From Aromatoleum petrolei (GTDB lineage Bacteria; Pseudomonadota; Gammaproteobacteria; Burkholderiales; Rhodocyclaceae), in NCBI RefSeq assembly GCF_017894385.1, contig NZ_CP059560.1, positions 806,001 through 870,000 of the forward strand: DNA of 64,000 bases. Reading direction: 5' to 3'. Position 1 is the stretch's first letter, and every line of letters starts with the position of its first letter. The position numbers and the translations under genes were made by a program. This document shows, piece by piece, positions 34,619 through 43,791 of this stretch. The notes beneath the pieces were generated by a model. It was not told the DNA's origin. It saw only the letters and a program-made list of their open reading frames with translations, and did no database searches.

Positions 34619-37600
34619 TCAGCCTTCCTCCGCGATCGCCGCCACGGCGGCCGCTATATCTTCATCGCTTAGGAAAGGCGCTTGAGCGTAGACTAGCCCC
34701 TGCTCTCCATTGAGCTTGGCCGCTAAGTGCCCGCGTCCCAACAACAACTCCGCTCCAGGACGGTCAAGCGCGATCTTGGAAGTAGCTTCGCTGGATACCT
34801 TCAAGATCAACCGGTTGCCCAGATTCTCGCGAAGCTGCATCGGCATCACGTCCTTATCCGGCCGCTGTGCTGCGAAGATCAAATGAATGCCGGCCGCCCG
34901 AGCTTTGACTCCCAAGCGCTGAACGGCCGCGCTGACCGCTCCCTTGTATTCATCGTCAAGCATCCAGTCGGCAAACTCGTCGTGAACCAAGAAGATCATC
35001 GGCAGCCGGTCTTCGACGGCTGCCTTGGCGTTGTAGGTTGCGAGATCTCGGGCGCGAGCCGGGGCGAACAGCCGATACCGGCTTTCCATCTCCTCAACCA
35101 AAGCCGTCAGAACCTCCGTCGAGCGCTCCCTTGTCGTGATGATTGGCTCGCGCATGTGCGGCAGATCCTCCAACGCCGCGTAGTCGACGCCCATCTTGGG
35201 GTCAATCAGGATGATATGCGCCAAATCTTTGGGGTTGGTCGCCGCGACATCGAGGAGCAATGCTTGCAGCAGCACCGATTTCCCGCTGCCAGTCGCTCCC
35301 GCGACCAAGGAGTGCGGCTCGTGAGACTGTAGCCCGCCGAACTCCTTGCCGAGATTCAGATAGAGGAGAGCCCCGTTGATTTCCTGCAAGCCGAGGATGA
35401 AGGATGTATTGATGCCGGCAGCGTTGCGGTTAAGCTCGCGCCGAGCCCACAGATCCCACATCGAGACGGATTGGCGCTTTTCACCGGCAATGGTCACCAC
35501 GATCTCGCCCGGTTTGGGCTGGACCGTAACGAGGTTGATGGCGTGCGTCGTCAGAAGCTGGGTACGCTTCGCCTCAATGTCCTCCACTCGAAGCTTGTCG
35601 GATCCGGCCAGCCGAACTAGGCAGCCGTTTGGGGTCACGCGCGTGCCAAGGACCGCGGCTTGCAGGCCATACCCGTTGAGCGCCGTTTTCAGCTTGCGCG
35701 TCGTCTCCTCTGCCCAAGCCTCGCGCTCGTCCGCCGCAGAGGAGCGGTCAGCCATTTTCGTTTGAACCAGCGCTCGAAGCTGCTCCCCAACGTTCGGAAC
35801 CAATGGCCGGTTGGCGGGCTGAATCTCTTCCGCCGCGGACTCGACGATTGAAGGCTCAACCACGACAAGCTCGCTAGCTGGAATCTCAACGATTTGCGCC
35901 TCGTTCCCAGCCTCGGCCATTGGACCCAGTTGCTCCATCATGGCCGTCCAAGCGACCCGAGGAGCGGGAAGCCTCACCTCAGCAGAAGCCCACGGACGAT
36001 CAGGGCCAAGCTTCGAGCGCAGTAGCGCCGGATCGGACCCATTGGCGTAGCCGCAGATCAACTCGCGCAGCTCTCCGCGCTCGAAAACTTCTTGAAAAGC
36101 CTGCAGCCCGCCGGCATCGGCAATGGCCACTTGCTCCGAGGCCGGCTGAGAGGCTCCCGGCTCCGCCGAATGGACGAACACGTGGGAATACCCGCGCAGT
36201 GAAATCCCGGCCTCTCCGTCACGGACCTTGGCCCTGACCCGTTCCAACAGCGGCGTGCATCCCGGAGGAATCTCGGCATCCAAAAGCATGTCGGCCAGAC
36301 GCGCCAGCCATACATCACGATCCAAGCGCCCTGGATCTCCGAAGAGAGCGGCCTGGAAAGTCGCCAAGGTTGCCAAAAGCTGGGCCTTTGACGTGCGCCT
36401 GGCTTCGGCGGCTCCAAGATGCGAGACGTATTTGGATTCGACGATTGCAATATGCAGGCGCGGGCCGTCTTCGCCCTCCTCCACGCACAGGCCTAGGATG
36501 TCAGCAATCCGGCTTTCCTTCTGGGACAACCAATCGGCGTAATCGTCGAGCAGGAAGAAGACACTGAACGCCTGTCGGCTACCCGTCAGAGCCTTAAACT
36601 CCTGTTCAAGCAAATGGCGGCTGAGAACCAAGCCGATCATCTCGCCGGCAGAGACTCCCCGCTTGGCCGCCCGCAGAACGATGTCGCCGGATATAGACAA
36701 GGCGTCTTTCTTCATCCTGCCAGCCAACGCCGCCGTCTGATCGGCATCCAAAGGCAGGGCCAGCCCGTCGAGGCGTCGCTTTACCAGAACTCCGAGCAGG
36801 CGCAGTTCCGAGGTAGAGCTGACAATCATGTTGCGGCCATTGGTGCTCGCCCGGCGGTAGCGGACGACAGTCACCTTGTTCGCTTGGAGCTGACGCTTGT
36901 CTAGCAATTCGTCGTAGGTGGCGACCCATTCGGCCAAAGCGTGCGCGTCGTCAAGCGCTCCCCCGATCGCCTCGTCCTGCAACGAAATCCGCCGCGCCGG
37001 AAGGAATCGGGCATTGGCCGGCGGATCGGTCCGGCGAGCGACGGCGCCGACCGCTCCGACATACTCCCAGCCAGAGGCGGTCTGCCTCGGGCAAGTCAGG
37101 AAGGTGGTCGATTTGAGCTCGTTTTCCCCTGAGACGCTCCGGTAGGACCAACGCGAAGGCGCGTGCTCCAAAGTCGGCCGCTCGTTCGTCCAGTCGACTT
37201 GGACCCATTCGACCGCCGCCGTGCGGGAAACAACGTCGTGCAAGAACGCGATGTCAAACGGGCGAAACTCGTTGGCCGATCGCGCCGGAGTGGCTGACGG
37301 CGGGATCACCGAAATCCGAAGCTTGGACATGAAGTTGTCCGAGGTTTCGCTGACGACAGGAAGATCGGGGTCATCCCCCGATTTATTGACCAATTCGGCA
37401 TAGACCCGGCGAAGCTTGGCCTGGTCTCTGTGACGGACGGAGACGTTGCACTGGAAGTCGGCTTCCGTGTTCAGATTGGAAAGCTCGCGCACGGCCGCCA
37501 ACGGGAGCTCCGCGGCGTCGGCGTTGTAGAGCAAGACGCTCAGGTTCGCCCCTTCGTGCGGCTGCAAGCCGACATAGCGTTCCAGCAGCTCCCGGATCTG

Positions 37601-39985
37601 TTTGGCCGCCGCCGAGGGATCGACGTCAGAAAACTGATCTTCGCCGCCGCGCTCTGGGGATTCAAGCAAGCTGTAACCGTTGACAGTGCTTGTCTCCGCT
37701 ACCAGATGCGGAGTGGCTCCGCGCATCACGACCCCGATTTCCGGATAGAACGGATGAGCGAGCTCTTCGGAAAACTCTCGGAAGAAGATCCCGCGATCAC
37801 CGAACAGAGCATCCTTGCCGCCGAGCATGTGCGTCACCAAGCCGGCGACCCGCCGGGTTTTGACGGCCAAGGCTTTCATGCGCTCCGGATGCCAAGGCGG
37901 AATGATCAGGCAGGGTTGAGCCCCGGAGAGCCGAACCGTCCCGATCGACAGCACTTCCGCGACCAGCTTGGCGCGGCAAACATCGCCTCGGGCGTGCTCC
38001 GACAAGGTCCTTAGCAGCGCCCCGAAGGAGTCGGCCTGTTTCAGGACCGCTTCGCCATGAAGGCCATAGGAGATAAAGTCATCCGAGGCCTTGATGTAAT
38101 CCTCTTCGAAGACATTCCACGCCGCCCTGATTTCGTTTCGTTGCTCGGCGGACAGGCGCCCGTCTGACGCCAACTCGTCGATGCGACGCTTGATGTCGGC
38201 GCGCAGGCTGCGCAGCTTGTTCGGGGGAGGCACGAGGGAGCCGGCGTCGCGCGAGTAGCTCGCCTCCAAGGAGGAGGTGTCGAGAAGCGAAACGCTTTGC
38301 ACACCGCCTTTCTTGCTGACGAGCCGCCGCGGGACTTCGGTGCAGCCGACCGCCCCTTTTTCTTTGAGGCGAGCCATGTCGGCCGCCAAGGACAAACCGA
38401 TCGACTCCGGCCGATAGGACCAAAGGAGCTGGGTTTTGTCCAAAGTCTCGGTCGCCGTTCCTTTCCGCTCGATCAAGGCGACCTCGAATTTGATTTGGAG
38501 GGCGGGCTTGGACAAGGAAGCGGAGGTTTTCAGCTTGTCGCCGCGAATCTCCTTTTCCTTGGCGAGGAATGCCGGATGCTCGAACAGCGGATCCGGCAGG
38601 TTGCCCGAGCCCATGCGCTCGATGACCCACTCGACCTTGTTCCCCATGAGCTCTTTGAGGCCTCGGTGCATCATCGAGAAATACGCTCCGACGTCTCGGT
38701 TGAAACGCTCCCGCCACTCGGTTCGCCCCTTGGAGACCGTCAGGCGAAGGGCTCGTTCGCCTTTGGGAGCGTCCGCGCCGGCCACCAGACGCTGGGCCGC
38801 CGTGGCGAACCCTTCCAGGAAGTCGTGGCAGTCGATCGGCTTGCCAAAAATGGCCTTCTCCCACCGGGCGAGCAGCTTGGGGGCTTGCTCGATGTAGCGG
38901 CGGTGCAGTTCGAAGAAAGCCTCGTCGTCCTCGTTCGTTTCCGATCGACGCTCGCGAGCCTTGAACTCTTCGAGATGCTTGCGCCAACGCTCGTCGAGAA
39001 CATCGGCCTCTTCGCAGTCATGGTCGAAGAAGTGGATCGTCGAATCGGCCAGCCCTTTTTGCTTTTCCCGGGGCTTGTCGAAGATGAAGTGGACGCCGTC
39101 GACCTCCCATTCCAGCTGGGCGATGGCCTGCGCAGTCGCCTCGTCGCCGGCCGGAGCGTTGATGAAAGCTTCCAAAGCGACGCGGGCGTGATCTTGAATG
39201 GCCGCCGCATTTTCTTCCAGGAGGAGCAGCATCTCGGCCGCTTCCAAGGGCTGGCCATTGGGCTTGAGCCGGGACAACAGGGGATAGCGATTGACGAACA
39301 GCTTGTCGAAAGCCTTGCGCCACGGCCCGGCGGCCGTCCCGAAGGTGCGAGCGCTCGAAAAGAAGGACGTATCCCGAGGCAGCCCCACGGCCGGCAGCGC
39401 CCACCCGACGGACTCGCGGATCGGCTGGCCTTGCGTCGTGTTGGCTTCGCTGACCAAGGCGCAGAAGCTGCCAATCTGGTGCAAGCTGAGGTCGAACGAA
39501 GAGAGCATCCCCTTCAAGGCGGCCAAGAAAATCTTTCGATCCTCCGGCGCGGGAGCGATGCCGGTCACATGGCAAGTCGCCTCAACCCAGCAGTCTTCGT
39601 TGGCTCGAAACTCCTTGGCCCCGAGCGCGGTGACATGGCCGAGCGTGTCGGCGAGGTTGTGCTCGTTCCCGTTGGCGGTGAGCAGAGCCTCCTTGGAGGT
39701 TCCTGAGTTGCGCACGGCCCCGGCGTTCTGAGCGGTAAGAACGTTTTCAGGAAGCCCCTCGCCTTCAACCAAGGCTGACGGGATGCGCAAATCGACTCGG
39801 GCCGAGAGCTCAGGATTGGCGAGAATCGCCTTTACCACAGAAGCGATCTGCCCCGACGAGAGCTTGTCCAAGCGGAAGAGCGCCGAAGAATCGGGAAGCA
39901 GTCCGTCGCTTTGGCGGCTATCGGAGAGACGACGCAGGAGAATATCGGCGCCGACGCGCCCGACGATGCGATCAGGGACCATCAA
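34619..39985 (-). CDS. DptH/DndH-like FtsK/HerA-family motor of a phosphorothioate restriction module (SspH-type)
   Basis: The product has 1788 residues, matching the unusual size of DptH/DndH proteins. The C-terminus carries an FtsK/HerA motor: Walker A GATGSGKS (1563-1570), Walker B IILIDPKMG (about 1591), IFLVHDEFADW (about 1663-1673) and FAAQRPDKD. The first 1500 residues have no motif I can name. In DndFGH-type modules this subunit drives attack on DNA lacking phosphorothioate. Third gene of the minus-strand operon; its ATG overlaps the stop of the gene before it. Confidence 0.8.
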   Translation of the reverse strand: MMVPDRIVGRVGADILLRRLSDSRQSDGLLPDSSALFRLDKLSSGQIASVVKAILANPELSARVDLRIPSALVEGEGLPENVLTAQNAGAVRNSGTSKEALLTANGNEHNLADTLGHVTALGAKEFRANEDCWVEATCHVTGIAPAPEDRKIFLAALKGMLSSFDLSLHQIGSFCALVSEANTTQGQPIRESVGWALPAVGLPRDTSFFSSARTFGTAAGPWRKAFDKLFVNRYPLLSRLKPNGQPLEAAEMLLLLEENAAAIQDHARVALEAFINAPAGDEATAQAIAQLEWEVDGVHFIFDKPREKQKGLADSTIHFFDHDCEEADVLDERWRKHLEEFKARERRSETNEDDEAFFELHRRYIEQAPKLLARWEKAIFGKPIDCHDFLEGFATAAQRLVAGADAPKGERALRLTVSKGRTEWRERFNRDVGAYFSMMHRGLKELMGNKVEWVIERMGSGNLPDPLFEHPAFLAKEKEIRGDKLKTSASLSKPALQIKFEVALIERKGTATETLDKTQLLWSYRPESIGLSLAADMARLKEKGAVGCTEVPRRLVSKKGGVQSVSLLDTSSLEASYSRDAGSLVPPPNKLRSLRADIKRRIDELASDGRLSAEQRNEIRAAWNVFEEDYIKASDDFISYGLHGEAVLKQADSFGALLRTLSEHARGDVCRAKLVAEVLSIGTVRLSGAQPCLIIPPWHPERMKALAVKTRRVAGLVTHMLGGKDALFGDRGIFFREFSEELAHPFYPEIGVVMRGATPHLVAETSTVNGYSLLESPERGGEDQFSDVDPSAAAKQIRELLERYVGLQPHEGANLSVLLYNADAAELPLAAVRELSNLNTEADFQCNVSVRHRDQAKLRRVYAELVNKSGDDPDLPVVSETSDNFMSKLRISVIPPSATPARSANEFRPFDIAFLHDVVSRTAAVEWVQVDWTNERPTLEHAPSRWSYRSVSGENELKSTTFLTCPRQTASGWEYVGAVGAVARRTDPPANARFLPARRISLQDEAIGGALDDAHALAEWVATYDELLDKRQLQANKVTVVRYRRASTNGRNMIVSSTSELRLLGVLVKRRLDGLALPLDADQTAALAGRMKKDALSISGDIVLRAAKRGVSAGEMIGLVLSRHLLEQEFKALTGSRQAFSVFFLLDDYADWLSQKESRIADILGLCVEEGEDGPRLHIAIVESKYVSHLGAAEARRTSKAQLLATLATFQAALFGDPGRLDRDVWLARLADMLLDAEIPPGCTPLLERVRAKVRDGEAGISLRGYSHVFVHSAEPGASQPASEQVAIADAGGLQAFQEVFERGELRELICGYANGSDPALLRSKLGPDRPWASAEVRLPAPRVAWTAMMEQLGPMAEAGNEAQIVEIPASELVVVEPSIVESAAEEIQPANRPLVPNVGEQLRALVQTKMADRSSAADEREAWAEETTRKLKTALNGYGLQAAVLGTRVTPNGCLVRLAGSDKLRVEDIEAKRTQLLTTHAINLVTVQPKPGEIVVTIAGEKRQSVSMWDLWARRELNRNAAGINTSFILGLQEINGALLYLNLGKEFGGLQSHEPHSLVAGATGSGKSVLLQALLLDVAATNPKDLAHIILIDPKMGVDYAALEDLPHMREPIITTRERSTEVLTALVEEMESRYRLFAPARARDLATYNAKAAVEDRLPMIFLVHDEFADWMLDDEYKGAVSAAVQRLGVKARAAGIHLIFAAQRPDKDVMPMQLRENLGNRLILKVSSEATSKIALDRPGAELLLGRGHLAAKLNGEQGLVYAQAPFLSDEDIAAAVAAIAEEG

Positions 39986-41511
39986 TTGTTTCCTTCGTTG
40001 GCGAACGGATTCTCGACGAACGAGCAGGAATCCGAGAGCCTTCTAACCAAGCCGAGCCCGAGGAGGCGGGCTTCAAGATTCGAGCGGTTTTCGCTCAGAG
40101 CCTCTTGGTCGACTAAGTTTTGTTTGACCAAGTGAGCTCCTTCCGCATCGCCGATGACGATGCCGTAACGACGGCGCAGCTCGTGCAGGAACTCGTCGAA
40201 CTGCATGCGCTCGTCGACCACCGTAACCACCAAGGTTTTCAGGAGGCGATCGTTCGGAGCGTAGCGGTTCCCCCGGGCGAGGCGGCGCGAGCTCAGACCG
40301 ATGGACTTGGACCAAGTCGAATGGATCTTGCCGAAGTGCTGGTCATGCCGGTTCTTGGCCTTCTCGACGAGCTTGCGCACCAATTCGTCTCCGCGCTCGC
40401 GTTCATAGTCGTCTTCGTCGTCGCGGCCCGCCGGGGGCCACTGGAAGCGCTCGCGCATCAGCTTCAAGCACTCCCCTTCCGGATCAGAGGTTTCGAGCGC
40501 GGCCGTCCATTCGGGCATCAGCTTGATGGACTCGATGAAGGAGACCACCGCCCGCTCAGAAACGGCTTGATGCGCCTGGTAGGACTTGCCGGAGAGCGAG
40601 CGCACCTTGGTTCGTTCGCGAGAGATGATCTCGCAGACCATCTCGACCGGATCGGCGTCGCCGCTATGGGCTTTGGCGCATTCGAGGAAATACAGAAGCA
40701 GGTTGAGCCCCGCGCTAGCGATCAAATGCTCCAAGGCGTCGTAGATCGGGATGTCCCGAGACAAGATCGCGAGCCAGTCGTCGCACATCCGGTCGAAGCG
40801 AGGATGGGTCGCATAGGGCAAGTAGCGCTGGCCGATGGCCTTCGTCGCATCCGCATGCTGAGGCTCGCCTTGGAGAACCTTGACCAAGCGGTTCATCGGG
40901 GCATTTGCGTCGAACAGTCGCTCGACCAGCTTTTTGCCGAGTTCCGGACCGTTGGCGGCTCGGCTGAGCATCAGATAAAGGAGCTCGCCGGTCCGGGCGA
41001 AGAATCGGCGGTCGTTGGAGGCTCCGCTGGAATCGATGCGCAGATCCTCGTAGAGAGCGTCCGGCCCAAAGGGAAAGACGAACTTGGAGCTCCACCGCTT
41101 GTTGCTCCGAGCCTCGAAGGAAGAGGAGCGCAGCAGCTCCAAAGCCTTGGCAAAGTCGTCGAAGGTCAAAAACGACTTGCGAAGATACTCCATGTCCAAA
41201 TCGTCGCGGCCAGTCGCATCCTGTTTGAACAACTCCATCCAGTCGCGCCACTTGTCCTCGTCCGGATCGCCACGCTCCCGAATCGTCTCCACATACGGAT
41301 TGTTGAACAGGAGCCCGCGCAGCCGAATTTGCTGCTGTGGGGCATAGCGAACGTCGGCGGCCGGGTCGTTCGCCAGCGGATTGGAGCGGTTCGCTCCCAG
41401 GACGCTAAGGAACTCGAGAACCGTCAGGTGCGGCAACTGCTCGTCGTAGAGGCGGTGCCCCCAAATGTGTTCGTCGACCGTGAAGTCGACCTTCTCGATG
41501 TTCAACGGCAT
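39982..41511 (-). CDS. DptG/DndG-like protein of a phosphorothioate restriction module (SspG-type)
   Basis: A 509-residue soluble helical protein opening MPLNIEKVDFTVDEHIWGHRL. It has no recognisable catalytic motif. The assignment rests on position: it lies between a small P-loop ATPase and a giant FtsK-like protein, the F-G-H order of DndFGH/DptFGH modules, and on its length. It overlaps both neighbours (TGATG at its start, 4 bases at its stop). Confidence 0.68.
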   Translation of the reverse strand: MPLNIEKVDFTVDEHIWGHRLYDEQLPHLTVLEFLSVLGANRSNPLANDPAADVRYAPQQQIRLRGLLFNNPYVETIRERGDPDEDKWRDWMELFKQDATGRDDLDMEYLRKSFLTFDDFAKALELLRSSSFEARSNKRWSSKFVFPFGPDALYEDLRIDSSGASNDRRFFARTGELLYLMLSRAANGPELGKKLVERLFDANAPMNRLVKVLQGEPQHADATKAIGQRYLPYATHPRFDRMCDDWLAILSRDIPIYDALEHLIASAGLNLLLYFLECAKAHSGDADPVEMVCEIISRERTKVRSLSGKSYQAHQAVSERAVVSFIESIKLMPEWTAALETSDPEGECLKLMRERFQWPPAGRDDEDDYERERGDELVRKLVEKAKNRHDQHFGKIHSTWSKSIGLSSRRLARGNRYAPNDRLLKTLVVTVVDERMQFDEFLHELRRRYGIVIGDAEGAHLVKQNLVDQEALSENRSNLEARLLGLGLVRRLSDSCSFVENPFANEGNN

Positions 41512-43403
41512 CAGGCGATCCTTATCGTCGACGGGCGGGTGAAGCCGTGGCCGTCCTTTTCGATTTCGATGAAGTTCAGGGTCAAAGCCCCCTCCTCAGG
41601 AGAGCCTTCCTCGTCGTCATCCGAAGTCAGAAGCGAGCGCAGCCGCTCGGCTTTGCGCAGCAGCTTGGCTTTGAACGCGAGAAGATCCTCCAAACACTCG
41701 TTGGAAAAGCTTCCCGGCAAGGCGCCTTCGGCGACTCGGCATAGGAATTCGAAGCGCACGGGCGAGAGAGTGAATTGCGCTCCCGACCCGGGGGCATGCC
41801 CGAGGACGATGTCGAGAGACGGCCGATCCGTCTGCGGATCCAGCTTGACGGCCATCCCCAGCCCGCCCTGACGTCGCGCCGAAGTCTGCGTGTCGCACAG
41901 AACGCTGATCCTGGACTGGGTGAAGCCCCCGGAGCTGGCGACGAAGATTCGGTCGGAGTTTTCCAGCAACAGGCCGGTCATGACGCGGTTCAAGCCGCGG
42001 ACCAAGCGAGCCCGGATCGATTCGCTGACCGGCTTGCGTTGGAGCAGCGCTTCGGAGAGCTCCAAATAGTCGCCGGCAAAGCGGAAGGCCGTCATGCCCC
42101 AGTAATGGCAATCGGGCTCGCCTTCCGGCAGCGTGAAAAAGAACCGGCGCCGTTGCGCGGCCAAATGGCTCAGGAAGTCCTCCTGGCCTCCGTCAATGCG
42201 GGCGGCCTCGTCGCCTTCAAGGTAATGCTGCTGTGCCGAGAGGTAGGCGGCCGTGGCGCCGTAGACCGGATCGGAGCCGACGAATCTCTGGAAGGCCTCG
42301 GACAACTTGGCGTCGTCGGCCCCATAGACCAAGAGCCCGTCGGAGCCGTTCGAAGTTTCCTCTCCGATCCCAAAGGTGGAGAACGCCTTGAAGACTGGGC
42401 GATCCATCGCTCGGCGGCGCGGAAGATTCACGCCGAAGGCGTTGTCGTAAAGGCTGCCCTTTTCAACTGTGCCAACCGATTGGATGTGGCCGACCTCAGA
42501 GCAAGACATCAAGTCCTCTTTGGCGTCCGGGTGTCCCAGAATGATGTTGGAGACTAGGGCCAGCAAATCGCGGACCGGAAGATGCCAGCCGTTCAGGCGG
42601 GAGGTTTCAACCAGATCGCCCAACCGATCCGCGAAGCGCACGCCGTTCACCGAGCCCATCAGCCGATTGCGATTTTCGAAAATCGGGCAGATTCGGCCGT
42701 CGGCTTGCAGCGCGCAGCGCTGGCAGTTTTCCCACTCGGGATGGCCAGCGACCGCTGAAATCACCTCTTCGAGGGATTGCCGATGCGCCGTGCGGCTTAG
42801 GTCGTAAAGGGCCAGTCGCTCCGGAAGGCCGCCGGAGAGCAGGAACGCCTCTTGAATGGGTTTTCGCAAGGGGTGCGCCCTGTTTTGACGAATGCCAAGG
42901 TCGCGAAGGCGTTCGAGGATCTGTCCGTGATTCGTGGCGATCACTGCGAACTTGGCGTTTTCCTCTCCAAGCGCGGAACGCTCCAACAGATCGAAAACTG
43001 CGTCGCTTTGCTCGTCGTTCAGTTCGCTCAGGTCCTTCACGAAAACGGCACTTCGGCCGTCAGCCAAGTCCAGTGTCTTGACCAACTCCGGCGCGGACCA
43101 TGCCTTAGCTGTGCCGCCAAGCGACATCCAAAGGCTGCGACAATGGTAGGTCTTCCCGTCGCCGGCAGTGCCCGCGATCAGGATGGACCCAGGAGCTCCC
43201 GAGGCTGCCCTCTGCTTCATCCCCTCCAAATGGGGGCTGGTCAAGGTGATCGGCTCGACCTTGGCCCGATTCAGCGCGCCGGTCACATATTCGTCGAACA
43301 AATTCAAGTTATTCGGCGTCGGACCATACGAGCGCAAGAAACGAATCCACGAGCCCGCAGGGGGACTAGCGAACATTTGGTTCGGAATAAGGGGGGCTTC
43401 CAT
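41511..43403 (-). CDS. DptF/DndF-like ATPase of a phosphorothioate restriction module (SspF-type)
   Basis: 630 residues if started at ATG 43403 (MEAPLIPNQMF); the frame stays open to 43556 but the extra 51 residues look non-coding. Walker A GTAGDGKT is at 78-85, a Walker-B-like VFVKDLSEL near 120-128, and IATNHG near 155-160 resembles a sensor 1. Three cysteines (C227, C230, C239, CQRCALQADGRIC) could bind metal. This is the DptF layout. It heads the five-gene minus operon; no strong ribosome site is visible. Confidence 0.75.
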   Translation of the reverse strand: MEAPLIPNQMFASPPAGSWIRFLRSYGPTPNNLNLFDEYVTGALNRAKVEPITLTSPHLEGMKQRAASGAPGSILIAGTAGDGKTYHCRSLWMSLGGTAKAWSAPELVKTLDLADGRSAVFVKDLSELNDEQSDAVFDLLERSALGEENAKFAVIATNHGQILERLRDLGIRQNRAHPLRKPIQEAFLLSGGLPERLALYDLSRTAHRQSLEEVISAVAGHPEWENCQRCALQADGRICPIFENRNRLMGSVNGVRFADRLGDLVETSRLNGWHLPVRDLLALVSNIILGHPDAKEDLMSCSEVGHIQSVGTVEKGSLYDNAFGVNLPRRRAMDRPVFKAFSTFGIGEETSNGSDGLLVYGADDAKLSEAFQRFVGSDPVYGATAAYLSAQQHYLEGDEAARIDGGQEDFLSHLAAQRRRFFFTLPEGEPDCHYWGMTAFRFAGDYLELSEALLQRKPVSESIRARLVRGLNRVMTGLLLENSDRIFVASSGGFTQSRISVLCDTQTSARRQGGLGMAVKLDPQTDRPSLDIVLGHAPGSGAQFTLSPVRFEFLCRVAEGALPGSFSNECLEDLLAFKAKLLRKAERLRSLLTSDDDEEGSPEEGALTLNFIEIEKDGHGFTRPSTIRIA

Positions 43404-43791
43404 GACTGAATCCGATTCGCGTGATTGAACGAAGCCGCTTGGCCTCACCTGAGCTTCTGGGAGCCACACCGGCTCGGCGCGCTGCCGAAATGCGAAACGG
43501 ATTATAGCTTTGCTCGTCGTCAGACCGAGGCAAAACCCGGCGAACGCTCCCGTCACCCTCTGAACGACCGTTGCATGTAAGAGCTGCGGATTCAGTCAGT
43601 GGATGCAACACACTAACGCCTGCGCGAGCAGAGGGAGTCTCTGCACAGCCGCCCACTGACGTCCGCGGCAGTTCCGGGTCAGCGCCTCATGCTAGAGGTA
43701 CAGAAGCCGTCCCGGCGAGAGTGCCAGCGGTTGCAAGATGCGAGAGCGAGGTGAAACCAGGACGGGGGCTGCCGCCCGCGCCCTGGCTTCG
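43404..43791. other. Right boundary of the defence island, no gene
   Basis: About 390 bases between the first gene of the minus operon and the SNF2 gene end. Base composition rises back to ICE level across it. It must hold the promoter of the restriction operon (minus strand), but I cannot point to a convincing hexamer pair. No insertion-sequence ends or obvious direct repeats with the 24.96 kb boundary were seen by eye. Confidence 0.45.

Noticed and set aside
38297..41871. Long plus-strand frames (469 and 583 codons) opposite the DptH- and DptG-like genes
   Set aside because: They mirror the coding frame of overlapping minus-strand genes that form a tight operon.
25112..43403. BREX or DISARM system
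   Set aside because: No PglZ, BrxL or PglX homologue and no DrmA/DrmB. DUF4007 with a DndC-like PP-loop protein points to phosphorothioation.
43404..43556. 51-residue N-terminal extension of the DptF-like protein
   Set aside because: Composition is unlike the rest of the protein, and the ATG at 43403 starts the family-like sequence.
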